Shown in pieces: positions 25,838 through 34,261 of a DNA stretch of 64,000 bases. Position 1 is the first letter of the stretch; every line of letters begins with the position of its first letter. Source of the stretch: Burkholderia sp. BCC0322 (GTDB lineage Bacteria > Pseudomonadota > Gammaproteobacteria > Burkholderiales > Burkholderiaceae); the NCBI RefSeq assembly GCF_902833045.1, contig NZ_CADFDU010000004.1, forward strand, positions 62,001 to 126,000, given 5' to 3'. The notes beneath the pieces were generated by a model. That model had not been told where the DNA came from. It worked only from the letters and a program-made list of their open reading frames with translations, and made no database searches. Made by a program: the position numbers and the translations under genes.

Positions 25838-27505
25838 ATGGCCCGCCTCATCCCCGACGACTGGAAAAGCCTCGCCGCGACCGGCGCGGCCGAACGCGAG
25901 CGCGAAACGCTCGCCGCGCTCGAACACGCGCTGCCCGACAGCTACACCGTGTATCACGGCGTGCACTGGACCCGCGCCGACCAGGCGTTCTCGGTATTCG
26001 GCGAGGCCGCGTTCGTCGTCGTGAGCCCGGCCGGCCGCGTGCTGCTGATCGAGCAGAAAGCCGGCTTCCTGCGCGAAACGCCGAAGGGGCTCGTGAAGGT
26101 CTATCTGCAAAAGGAGCGCAATGTTCCGATCCAGCTTGCGCGCACGCAGGAAACGCTGCACCGGCGCCTGACGGCCGCGCTCGGCGCAGGTGTCTACGGC
26201 GTCGAGGCGCTGCTGTACTGCCCCGACTACTCGATCCGCGACGCGTCGATCGCCGGCGTCGCGGCCGACCGCATCGTCGATGCATCGCGCAAGGCGCAGC
26301 TCGGGCAGGTGATCCTGCAGATCCTGCCCGAAGACGACGAACACCTCCCGAACGCGCCGAAGCTACACCATTTCCTCGCGGACGAGCTCGCGCTCACGCC
26401 CGACACGAGCGCGCTCGTCGGGCAGGCCGGCACGCTCGTCACACGGCTGTCGGGCGGGCTCGCCACGTGGGCGCGCCAGCTCGACTTCGCGCCGTTCCGG
26501 CTGCGCGTCACCGGCACGGCCGGCTCGGGCAAGACGCAGCTCGCGGTGCAGGCGATGCGCGATGCGGTCGCGGCCGGCAAGCGCGTGCTCTACGTGTGCT
26601 TCAACCGGCCGCTCGCCGACTACATCGCGCGCATCGCACCGCCCGGCGCGAAGATCGCGAACTATCACCAGCTGTGCGACTGGGTCGCGCGCGACGGCGG
26701 CTATACGCCCGACTTCCAGGTACCCGGCGAATTCGAGCGGCTCGAGGCGCGCTTCGCGGAAACGCCGCTTCCCGAGCACTGGCGTTTCGACGTGCTGGTG
26801 GTCGACGAAGGCCAGGATTTCCACGCGCCGTGGGCGGCCGCCCTGGAGCGCTTGCTGGCGCCGGATGGCGCATGGTGGTGGCTGGAAGATCCGCTGCAGA
26901 ACCTGTACATGCGCGAGCCCGTCGCCCTGCCGGGCTGGGTCACGCTGAAGGCGCTCACCAACTACCGGAGCCCGCGCGACCTGCTCGAATTCGTGCGCGA
27001 CATCGTCGGCCGGGTCGAGCCGCTTGCGGCCGAGCTGCGCTCGGGCAGCCCGTTCGACGGTTCGGATCCGTCGGTGTCGTCGTACGGGGAAGAAGGCGCG
27101 TCGTCGGACGCGTTGGCCGACGCCTGCATCGATGCGACCAAGCGGGCGATCACGCACGCGCTGTCGCTTGGCTTCCGCAAGCAGGACATCGCGGTGCTGT
27201 CGTATCGCGGCCGCGAAGGCTCGGTGCTCGCGCCGCTCGACCAGCTCGGCCCGCACCGGCTCAAGAGCTTCACCGGCAAGTACGACCTGTTCGGCAACCC
27301 GGAGTATCGCGAAGGCGACGTGCTGCTCGATTCGATCTACCGCTTCAAGGGCCAGTCGGCGCCGTGCGTGATCCTCACCGAGGTCGACTTCGACACGCTC
27401 GACGCGCGTGCCGCGCGCAAGCTGTTCGTCGGCGCGACGCGTGCGACGATGAAGCTGCTGATCGTCGCGTCGTCGCGCGCGGCCGCGCAACTCGCGGCCG
27501 TCTGA
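25838..27505 (+). CDS. NERD-domain protein with UvrD/Rep-like helicase core
   Basis: A 555-residue protein. Residues about 18-110 form a nuclease-related (NERD) domain with the EQK element in VLLIEQKAG. A superfamily 1 ATPase follows: Walker A GTAGSGKT at 226-233, Walker B VLVVDEGQDF, an arginine-containing NYRSPRDL motif, and the C-terminal YRFKGQSAPCVILTEVDF and LFVGATRATMKLLI motifs typical of UvrD-like helicases. The role is presumably DNA repair or defence-related processing; no adjacent defence partners are seen. The gene is complete. Confidence 0.85.
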   Translation: MARLIPDDWKSLAATGAAERERETLAALEHALPDSYTVYHGVHWTRADQAFSVFGEAAFVVVSPAGRVLLIEQKAGFLRETPKGLVKVYLQKERNVPIQLARTQETLHRRLTAALGAGVYGVEALLYCPDYSIRDASIAGVAADRIVDASRKAQLGQVILQILPEDDEHLPNAPKLHHFLADELALTPDTSALVGQAGTLVTRLSGGLATWARQLDFAPFRLRVTGTAGSGKTQLAVQAMRDAVAAGKRVLYVCFNRPLADYIARIAPPGAKIANYHQLCDWVARDGGYTPDFQVPGEFERLEARFAETPLPEHWRFDVLVVDEGQDFHAPWAAALERLLAPDGAWWWLEDPLQNLYMREPVALPGWVTLKALTNYRSPRDLLEFVRDIVGRVEPLAAELRSGSPFDGSDPSVSSYGEEGASSDALADACIDATKRAITHALSLGFRKQDIAVLSYRGREGSVLAPLDQLGPHRLKSFTGKYDLFGNPEYREGDVLLDSIYRFKGQSAPCVILTEVDFDTLDARAARKLFVGATRATMKLLIVASSRAAAQLAAV

Positions 27506-27510
27506 TGTAA

Positions 27511-27539
27511 CGGGCGAACGGCAGGCGAGCAAGCGCCCG
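27511..27539. terminator. Possible hairpin between convergent genes
   Basis: CGGGCG at 27511-27516 and CGCCCG at 27534-27539 can pair in the 56-base gap between the convergent helicase and chemoreceptor genes. There is no following T-run, so support is weak. Confidence 0.3.
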
Positions 27540-27561
27540 CCCCGCCGCCATCCGCGGTCGA

Positions 27562-29121
27562 TCAGGCCACGCGGAACGCGCCGACCGCGCGACGCAGCCC
27601 GTCGGCCTGCTCTTCCAGCGAGGCGGCAGCCGCCGCGGCCTGCTCGACGAGCGCCGCGTTCTGCTGCGACACCTGGTCCATCTGCGACACCGCGCGGTTC
27701 ACCTGCTCGATCCCGTCGCGCTGCTCGTTCGACGCCGCCGCGATCTCCGTCATGATGCCCGTCACGCGGCCGATCGCCTGCTGGATGTCCTGCATCGTCG
27801 CGCCGGCCAGGCCGACGAGCCGCGAACCGTTCGCGACGCGCTCGACCGATTCGCCGATCAGCGTGCGGATTTCCTTCGCCGCCGACGCCGAGCGTTGCGC
27901 GAGCGTGCGCACCTCGCCCGCGACCACCGCAAAGCCGCGGCCCTGCTCGCCCGCGCGCGCGGCTTCGACTGCCGCGTTCAGCGCGAGGATGTTGGTCTGG
28001 AACGCGATGCCCTCGATCGTGCCGATGATGTCGGCGACCTTCTGCGAGCTCTGGTCGATCTCGTTCATCGTGCCGATCACCTCGCCGACGACGGTCGCGC
28101 CGCGCGTGGCGATCTCGCTCGCGGTATCCGCGCAGGCCTGCGCTTCCACCGCATTGTCCGCGTTCTGCTTCACGGTCGCGGTGAGCTGCTCCATGCTCGC
28201 GGCCGTCTCCTGCAGCGCGGACGCCTGTTCCTCGGTGCGCTGCGACAGGTCGGTGTTGCCGGCCGCGATCTGGTGCGTCGCCGTCGAGATCGCTTCGGAA
28301 CCCTGGCTGACCTGTCGCACGGTGTCCGCGAGACTGCGCTGCATGCCGGTCACGCCCTTGACCAGCTCGGCCATCTCGTCGCGCGACGACCAGCGCACTT
28401 CCGACGTCAGGTCGCCTTCCGACAGGCGACGGAAGTGCGACAGCAGGCGATTCACCGGCTGGGTGATCGCGAAATGCAGGCCGATCGCGCAGCCAAGGCA
28501 CGCGGCCAGGCCGAACGCGATACCGGCAATCGCGCCCGCGCGCATCCAGCCGTAATAGGTCTGCGCGGTGTCGTACACATCCTTGCCGCGCGCGACCTGG
28601 TACGCATCGAGCGCATCGGTCGCCTGCGTGAGCGCGACCGACAGCGGCGGCGCCACCGACATCAGCAGCCGGTCGGCCTCGTCGCGACGGCCGTCGCGGA
28701 CCGCGTCGATCATCGGCTTCAGCGCCTGCCCGATCAGCGCCTGGCGCGCGGCGTCGAGGCGGCTCGCGAGCGGGCCTTCGTCGCCGTCGTGCGGCATCGA
28801 CGCGTAGCCGCGCCAGGCGGTGTCCGCCTTCGCGAGATAGTTCTCGGCCTTCTTGACGAGATCGGGCACTTCCGGCGCTTCCGGATGCAGCAGCGCGCGA
28901 TCGAGCGTCGTGCGCACGATCGTGAGGTTCAGGCTGGCCGCCGACAACGCGGTCTTCGCGGCCAGTTGCTGTGTATAAGCCTCGTCGAGCGCGCGGTTCG
29001 AGCTCTGCATGCCGGCGAGGCCGATCAGCCCCGATACGACGAGCAGCACGGCGACGAGACCGAGCGTGGAGAAGATCCGCGTACGGATCGAGAAACGGGA
29101 AAACAGGGCGTTCAGGTTCAT
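27562..29121 (-). CDS. Methyl-accepting chemotaxis protein
   Basis: A 519-residue transmembrane chemoreceptor. TM1 is at about 13-34, then a periplasmic four-helix sensing domain to about 190 and TM2 at about 190-215. A HAMP domain follows (PVNRLLSHFRRLSEGDLTSE), then the signalling coiled coil with the hairpin tip GIAFQTNILALNAAVEAARA and RGFAVVAGEVRTLAQRSA. It passes ligand occupancy to CheA/CheW. No CheR-docking pentapeptide (NWETF type) ends the protein; it ends GAFRVA. The start at 29121 (MNLNALF) precedes TM1 directly. Confidence 0.94.
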   Translation of the reverse strand: MNLNALFSRFSIRTRIFSTLGLVAVLLVVSGLIGLAGMQSSNRALDEAYTQQLAAKTALSAASLNLTIVRTTLDRALLHPEAPEVPDLVKKAENYLAKADTAWRGYASMPHDGDEGPLASRLDAARQALIGQALKPMIDAVRDGRRDEADRLLMSVAPPLSVALTQATDALDAYQVARGKDVYDTAQTYYGWMRAGAIAGIAFGLAACLGCAIGLHFAITQPVNRLLSHFRRLSEGDLTSEVRWSSRDEMAELVKGVTGMQRSLADTVRQVSQGSEAISTATHQIAAGNTDLSQRTEEQASALQETAASMEQLTATVKQNADNAVEAQACADTASEIATRGATVVGEVIGTMNEIDQSSQKVADIIGTIEGIAFQTNILALNAAVEAARAGEQGRGFAVVAGEVRTLAQRSASAAKEIRTLIGESVERVANGSRLVGLAGATMQDIQQAIGRVTGIMTEIAAASNEQRDGIEQVNRAVSQMDQVSQQNAALVEQAAAAAASLEEQADGLRRAVGAFRVA

Positions 29122-29291
29122 GACGGGACGTGAGCGGTGAAAAGTGCCGCGGCAATCGGTCCGCAGCACTCTGGATTACGGTTTGCCTGCAAAAAACTTG
29201 AGTCCGGCCCCGCTTGTCGCCTGATCCCGGTCAATTTTTCGCGCCGGCAATCTTCTGTTACCGCTGCAACATATCGAGGGCTGGGCAGAAA

Positions 29292-29305
29292 TTGACTGGT
29301 CAATC
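29292..29305. promoter_or_regulatory. Palindrome ATTGAC-N2-GTCAAT upstream of the DHA2 exporter
   Basis: A perfect 14-bp dyad lies 34 bases before the exporter start. GGTCAAT also occurs about 60 bases further upstream. TetR-family repressors of drug exporters often bind such sites; no such regulator is adjacent. Confidence 0.48.
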
Positions 29306-29338
29306 ATCCATGGCTATAGTTCGACACAATTCCCTGCC

Positions 29339-30868
29339 ATGGCAGATATCTCGATGACAACCGACACCCTCCTCACTCCGCCGGCCACCGAAACGGCCCG
29401 TCGCGACGCGCCGACCGGGCTGATCGTCGCCGCGCTGCTGCTCGTCATACTGCTGTCCGCACTCGACCAGACGATCGTGTCGACCGCGCTGCCGACGATC
29501 GTCGGCGAGCTCGGCGGGCTCGACCAGTTGTCGTGGGTCGTCACCGCGTACCTGCTCTCCTCCACTGTCGTGCTGCCGCTGTACGGCAAGCTCGGCGACC
29601 TGTACGGCCGCAAGATCGTGCTGCAGGCCGCGATCGTGCTGTTCCTCGCGGGCTCCGCGCTGTGCGGCGTCGCGCAGGACATGACGCAGCTGATCGTGCT
29701 GCGCGCGCTGCAGGGGCTGGGGGGCGGCGGCCTGATGGTCGTCACGATGGCCGCGATCGGCGATCTGGTGCCGCCCGATCGCCGGGCGCGCTACCAGGGG
29801 ATGTTCGGCGGCGTCTACGGCCTCGCGACGATCGTCGGCCCGCTGCTCGGCGGCTTCCTGGTCGAGCACCTGTCGTGGCGCTGGATCTTCACGATCAACC
29901 TGCCGCTCGGCTTTCTCGCACTCGCGGTGATCGGCGTCGCATTCCGGCCGCACACCGCGCACGTGAAGCACCGGATCGACTACATGGGCGCCGCGTTCCT
30001 CGCCACCGCCCTCACCTGCGTAATCCTGTTCACGAGCGAAGGCGGCTCGCTGCTGCCGTGGACGTCGCCGCAGCTATGGATGACGCTCGTGCTCGGCGTC
30101 GTCGCGATCGGCGGCTTCATTTATGAAGAGCGGCTCGCGGCCGAGCCGATCATGCCGCTCGAACTGTTCCGCCATCGCACCTTCGTGCTGGTGAGCCTGA
30201 TCGGCTTCGTCGTCGGCGTCGCGCTGTTCGGCTCGGTCACGGTCATCCCGCTCTACCTGCAGGTCGTGAAGGGCTCGACGCCGTCGCAAGCCGGGATGCA
30301 GCTGCTGCCGATGATGGGCGGCATGCTCGTGACGTCGATCGTCAGCGGCCGGCTGATCTCGCAGCTCGGCTCGTACCGGATGTTCCCGATCCTGGGCACG
30401 CTGACCGGCGGCATCGCGATGGCGCTGCTGTCGACGCTGACGCTCGACACGCCGCTGCACACGATGTACGCGTACATGGCGCTGCTCGGGATCGGGCTCG
30501 GCATGGTGATGCCGGTGCTCACGCTCGCCGTGCAGAACACGGTCGAATTCCGGCACATGGGCGTCGCAACGTCGGGCGCGACGCTGTTCCGCTCGATCGG
30601 CGGCTCGCTCGGTGTCGCGGCGTTCGGCGCGCTGTTTTCGCACGGGCTGCAGTCGCGGGTGATGGATGCGCTGCCGGCCGGCACGGAGCTGCCGCCCGCG
30701 CTCGGCCCGGCCGCCGTGCACCAGTTGCCGGATGCCGTGCGCGACGCGTACCTGCATGCGTTCGCCGGTTCGCTGCATGTCGTGTATCTCGCGGCGGCGA
30801 CGGTCATTGCGATCGCGTTCGTGCTCGCGTGGTTCGTCGAGGATGCGCCGCTGCGCAAGCACAACTGA
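29339..30868 (+). CDS. DHA2 family MFS multidrug exporter (EmrB-like)
   Basis: A 509-residue inner-membrane transporter with about 14 hydrophobic segments. It carries the DHA2 motif LLSALDQTIVSTALPTIVGE in TM1, GKLGDLYGRK in the loop after TM2 (MFS motif A), and the antiporter motif C region (GVYGLATIVGPLLGG). It exports toxic compounds by proton antiport. The next Met at 29354 is an alternative start. Divergent from the chemoreceptor; the palindrome at 29292-29305 suggests repressor control. Confidence 0.93.
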   Translation: MADISMTTDTLLTPPATETARRDAPTGLIVAALLLVILLSALDQTIVSTALPTIVGELGGLDQLSWVVTAYLLSSTVVLPLYGKLGDLYGRKIVLQAAIVLFLAGSALCGVAQDMTQLIVLRALQGLGGGGLMVVTMAAIGDLVPPDRRARYQGMFGGVYGLATIVGPLLGGFLVEHLSWRWIFTINLPLGFLALAVIGVAFRPHTAHVKHRIDYMGAAFLATALTCVILFTSEGGSLLPWTSPQLWMTLVLGVVAIGGFIYEERLAAEPIMPLELFRHRTFVLVSLIGFVVGVALFGSVTVIPLYLQVVKGSTPSQAGMQLLPMMGGMLVTSIVSGRLISQLGSYRMFPILGTLTGGIAMALLSTLTLDTPLHTMYAYMALLGIGLGMVMPVLTLAVQNTVEFRHMGVATSGATLFRSIGGSLGVAAFGALFSHGLQSRVMDALPAGTELPPALGPAAVHQLPDAVRDAYLHAFAGSLHVVYLAAATVIAIAFVLAWFVEDAPLRKHN

Positions 30869-30965
30869 GCGGGATGTGCGTCGCGCAGCGCCCGGCACCG
30901 GAAACGTGCCACCCCGCCGCCTTTGGGCCTTTGACGCGCCGTACCCCATCCGCAGCGGCCCGCCG

Positions 30966-31964
30966 TCACGGCACCAGCACGACCGCCCCCGTCGTCGCGC
31001 GCGACTCCAGCAGCCGGTGCGCATCGGCCGCCTGTTCGAGCGGCAGCCGCGTGCCGATCTCCACGTGCATCCCGCCCGCCAGCCGCTCGAGCGTCGCGCG
31101 CGCGGCTTCGCGATACCCCGCGACGTCGCGCGCGATGAAACCGAGCACGCTCGGCCGCGCCAGCGCGATCGAGCGGGCCGGGCCCAACTCGTCGAGATCG
31201 AACGTCTGCCGCGCGCCGATTGCAGCCACCTGCCCGATGCTCGCGACCATCCCGAACGGACGGACCGCGCCGAGCGTGCGCGTCAGCACGTCGCCGCCGA
31301 TCCCGTCGATCGCGTAATCGACCCCCGCGCCGCCGCCGAACGCGCGCGCGGCCACGACGAAATCCTCTTCGCGATAATCGACGACCGCCTCGGCGCCGTG
31401 CTGGCGGGCGAGCGCGGCCTTCGCGGCCGACCCGGCCGTGCCGATCACCCGCGCGCCGAGCGCACGCGCCCATTGCGTCGCCAGCAGCCCGACGCCGCCG
31501 GCCGCCGCATGCACGAGCACCGTGTCGCCGGCGCCGACCTGACGGACGCGATGCAGCAGCATATAAACGGTGATCCCTTTCAGCAGCCCGGCCGCGGCGG
31601 CTTCGTCGCTCACCCCTTCGGGGATCGGCAACACGCGCTCGGCCGGCATCGTGCGCAGGCTCGCGTAGCTGCCGGTCGGCATGCCCGCATACGCGACACG
31701 CTGGCCGACGACGAGATCCGTCACGCCCGGCCCGACCGCGTCGATCACGCCGGCCGCCTCGACGCCAAGCGCGTCCGGTAGCGCGGGCAACGCATGCGCG
31801 CCCGTCCGGAAATAGATGTCGACGAAATTCACGCCAACCGCGGTCTGGCGAATCCGCACCTCGCCGGCCCCGGGCGGCGCGACGGTCGCATCGACGCGGC
31901 GCAGCACGCCGGCGTCGCCGTAGCGGTCGATCCCGATCCGGATGGCGGTGGCAGTTTGGGTCAT
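30966..31964 (-). CDS. Quinone oxidoreductase (zeta-crystallin-type MDR)
   Basis: A 332-residue zinc-free medium-chain dehydrogenase. It has the quinone-oxidoreductase pattern VGVNFVDIYFRTGAH, LPDALGVEAAGVIDAVG, and the NADPH loop VLVHAAAGGVGLLATQWA; zinc ligands are absent. QOR enzymes reduce quinones or other electrophiles with NADPH. The start at 31964 (MTQTATAIRI) fits the family. It is divergent from the LysR gene at 32049, its likely regulator, across 84 bases. Confidence 0.92.
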   Translation of the reverse strand: MTQTATAIRIGIDRYGDAGVLRRVDATVAPPGAGEVRIRQTAVGVNFVDIYFRTGAHALPALPDALGVEAAGVIDAVGPGVTDLVVGQRVAYAGMPTGSYASLRTMPAERVLPIPEGVSDEAAAAGLLKGITVYMLLHRVRQVGAGDTVLVHAAAGGVGLLATQWARALGARVIGTAGSAAKAALARQHGAEAVVDYREEDFVVAARAFGGGAGVDYAIDGIGGDVLTRTLGAVRPFGMVASIGQVAAIGARQTFDLDELGPARSIALARPSVLGFIARDVAGYREAARATLERLAGGMHVEIGTRLPLEQAADAHRLLESRATTGAVVLVP

Positions 31965-32048
31965 GACGTTCCTCACAATCGAATTGAAGTGAAACAATCA
32001 TCCCATCGTGCATAATCGATCGGAATTCCCGTTTCTCGCCCATTTACT

Positions 32049-33035
32049 GTGCAAAATTCGACCGATCAGGATCGCGTTCCCGCGCCAGCGCTGCCGATGA
32101 GCTGGGACGACATCCGTTATTTCCTTGCGGTGATGCGCGGCGGCAGCCTGTCGGCCGCCGCGCGGGCGCTGCAGGTCCAGCATTCGACGGTCGCGCGGCG
32201 CATCGACGCGCTGGAGTCCGCGCTCGGCATCCGGCTGTTCGACCGGCTGCCGCGCGGCTGGCCGCCGACCGACGAAGGGCTGCACCTTGCCGAGCACGCG
32301 GCACGCCTCGAAACCGACGCGCATGCGTTCGCGCGCGCCGCCCAGGGCGCGGCGGCGCTCGACGGCGTGGTGCGCGTATCGGCGTCGCCGGTGTTCGCCA
32401 GCCACTTCCTCGCGCCGCGGCTCGCCCGCGCGCAGCGCGCGTGGCCGGCGCTGCGGATCGACCTGCTGGGCGAGATGCACGCGGCGAACCTGTACGCGCG
32501 CGAGGCCGATCTCGCGGTGCGGCTGTCGCGGCCGACCGAGCCGGGGCTCGCCGCGCGCCGGCTCGGCACGATGCGCTTCGCGCTGTGCGCGGCGCCGGAA
32601 TGGGCGGGCGCGCCGCCCGACACCTGGCCGTTCGTCGGCTATGACGACGCGCTCGCGCAGACGCCGCAGCAGCAATGGCTCGAACGCTTCGCGGCCGGGC
32701 GCCGCTTCGCGTTCGTCACCAACGACCTCGCCGCGCAATATCGCGCCTGCGCGGCCGGGGCCGGCGTCGCGCTGCTGCCCAGGTTTCTCGTCGACGATTC
32801 GCTTGCCGCGGGAGGTGCGGGAGGTGCGGCTGGTGCGGCTGGTGCGGCTGGTGCGGCTGGTGCGGCACCATCGTCCGCCCCGGTGCCGCTCGTCGAGCTG
32901 ACGTCCGCGCCACGTTGTGACATCGAGCGCGAGATCTGGCTCGTCGTTCATCCGGACGTGCGCCGCTCGCCGCGCGTGCAGCGCGTCGCGGATGCGATCG
33001 CCGACGCGGTGCGCGAGGCGGACGGACGGCTTTGA
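32049..33035 (+). CDS. LysR family transcriptional regulator with Gly/Ala repeat insert
   Basis: A LysR-type regulator of 328 residues from the GTG at 32049, or 312 from the ATG at 32097 (MSWDDIRYFLAV), where homologues usually begin; neither start has a clear ribosome site. The HTH is in GGSLSAAARALQVQHSTVAR. The effector domain is interrupted near its C-terminal third by a GGAGGAAGAAGAAGAAGAAP insert encoded by 9-bp tandem repeats. It is divergent from the quinone oxidoreductase gene, the standard LysR/target layout. Confidence 0.9.
   Translation: MQNSTDQDRVPAPALPMSWDDIRYFLAVMRGGSLSAAARALQVQHSTVARRIDALESALGIRLFDRLPRGWPPTDEGLHLAEHAARLETDAHAFARAAQGAAALDGVVRVSASPVFASHFLAPRLARAQRAWPALRIDLLGEMHAANLYAREADLAVRLSRPTEPGLAARRLGTMRFALCAAPEWAGAPPDTWPFVGYDDALAQTPQQQWLERFAAGRRFAFVTNDLAAQYRACAAGAGVALLPRFLVDDSLAAGGAGGAAGAAGAAGAAGAAPSSAPVPLVELTSAPRCDIEREIWLVVHPDVRRSPRVQRVADAIADAVREADGRL
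32823..32867. repeat. 9-bp tandem repeat GGTGCGGCT inside the LysR gene
   Basis: Four exact copies at 32823-32858 plus a fifth with one change (GGTGCGGCA) to 32867, preceded by two related GGAGGTGCG units. The period is a multiple of three, so copy-number change would lengthen or shorten a Gly-Ala-Ala loop without a frameshift. Confidence 0.9.
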
Positions 33036-33054
33036 CGCCACCGACCCGCTCGCG

Positions 33055-34170
33055 TCAGAACCGCTGCTGCAGCCCGGCCATGACCCCCAACTGGTTCCGC
33101 CCCGTGTCGACCGTGCCGCCGGCGGCGACCGCCTTGGCGGCCGTCGCGCCGTTCAGCATGTAGCCGACCGACGTGTAGACGCGCGTCCGCTTGGACAGAA
33201 GATGGTTGGCGCGCCCGACCAGCAACGTCGCGTTCGCGCCGCGCGCGTGCCCGCGTTGCAGATAGCGCGTGCCTTGCGCGTCGAACGACAGCGCCGGGGT
33301 CGGCATGTAGGTGACGCCGGCGAAGAAGATGTCGGTCTGCCAATGAGCGGCCGCCGCGACGTTGTTCCGGATCCATCCCGCGCCGAGCTTCGCGCGCCCC
33401 ATCACCACGTACCCGGCGACCACGCCGTGCGCGCTCGTATGGGCGCTGCTGTCGAGCGGCACCGCCGCGCCCGCTCCGCCGCGCTTCACGTCGTAGGACG
33501 CCGCGACACCGAAGCGCGCCGCGTCGTAGGCCACCAGCGCCGTATATTGCCGGCACGCGAGCGGATTGCCCGGCACCTGCCCCGCGCAGCCGGTAGCCGA
33601 AGGCCCGGCCGGCCCGGCGGCATCGCGGCCGAAACTGTAGGTGCCGCCGATCGTGAACCCGCGGAACTTGCCTAGGTAGCCGATCGCATTGTCGCTGCGC
33701 GCATTCGGCAGATAGGCGTCGAAGCCGCTCGGCGAATGAATCGACGGCCCGATCACGTCGGCATTGGCAAGCGCATAGGCCGTCATGTTCATTTGCCTGC
33801 CGAGCGTGAGCGTTCCCGCACCGCCGCTCAACCCGACGTTTGCCTGCCGGCCGAACAGCCGCCCGCCGTAATTGAATCCGCCCGTACCGGGCTGGAAGCC
33901 GCTTTCCAGCACGAAGAACGCGCGATAGCCGCCGCCCAGGTCCTCGTCGCCCTTCACGCCCCATCGCGACGGCACTTCGCCGGTCAGGTGCGGGATGCCC
34001 GTCGCGGCCCCGCCCTTCGCCGCGTGGTTGTAGTACGAAATACCGGTATCGACGATGCCGTAAAGCGTCACGCCGCCCTGCGCGTGCGCGACCGCCGATG
34101 TCGCCGCCAGCGCCGCCGCGAGTACGCTTGCCTTCACCCTCGCGTTCAACACCCGAGAATCGATATGCAT
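33055..34170 (-). CDS. Gram-negative porin (OmpC/OpcP-type)
   Basis: A 371-residue outer-membrane porin. The signal peptide ends at about residue 30 (AVAHA before QGGVTLYGIVD). The mature chain begins with the classic porin strand TLYGIVDTGISYY, carries SRWGVKGDEDLGGGYRAFF and FGRQANVGLSG, and ends in Phe, the usual BAM-recognition C-terminus (GLQQRF). It forms a 16-stranded trimeric channel. It follows the AAHS transporter on the same strand after about 91 bases containing a terminator. Confidence 0.93.
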   Translation of the reverse strand: MHIDSRVLNARVKASVLAAALAATSAVAHAQGGVTLYGIVDTGISYYNHAAKGGAATGIPHLTGEVPSRWGVKGDEDLGGGYRAFFVLESGFQPGTGGFNYGGRLFGRQANVGLSGGAGTLTLGRQMNMTAYALANADVIGPSIHSPSGFDAYLPNARSDNAIGYLGKFRGFTIGGTYSFGRDAAGPAGPSATGCAGQVPGNPLACRQYTALVAYDAARFGVAASYDVKRGGAGAAVPLDSSAHTSAHGVVAGYVVMGRAKLGAGWIRNNVAAAAHWQTDIFFAGVTYMPTPALSFDAQGTRYLQRGHARGANATLLVGRANHLLSKRTRVYTSVGYMLNGATAAKAVAAGGTVDTGRNQLGVMAGLQQRF

Positions 34171-34184
34171 GACTGAATTTCCAG

Positions 34185-34216
34185 AAAAAAACGACGCGCG
34201 CTGCGTTGCCGCGCGC
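34185..34216 (-). terminator. Rho-independent terminator after the AAHS transporter
   Basis: On the minus strand a GCGCGC stem (34211-34216 with 34196-34201, loop of nine) is followed by CGT and seven T (34185-34191). It lies between the transporter stop at 34262 and the porin start at 34170, so it likely ends the transporter transcript before the porin. Confidence 0.6.
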
Positions 34217-34261
34217 GATCGGCCGCCGGCCTCGCGCCGGCGAGCCTCGCCAATGTGCCGC

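Noticed and set aside
26363-29155. A 930-residue minus-strand frame spanning helicase and chemoreceptor genes.
   Set aside because: It crosses two well-supported genes in other frames and has no recognisable domain.
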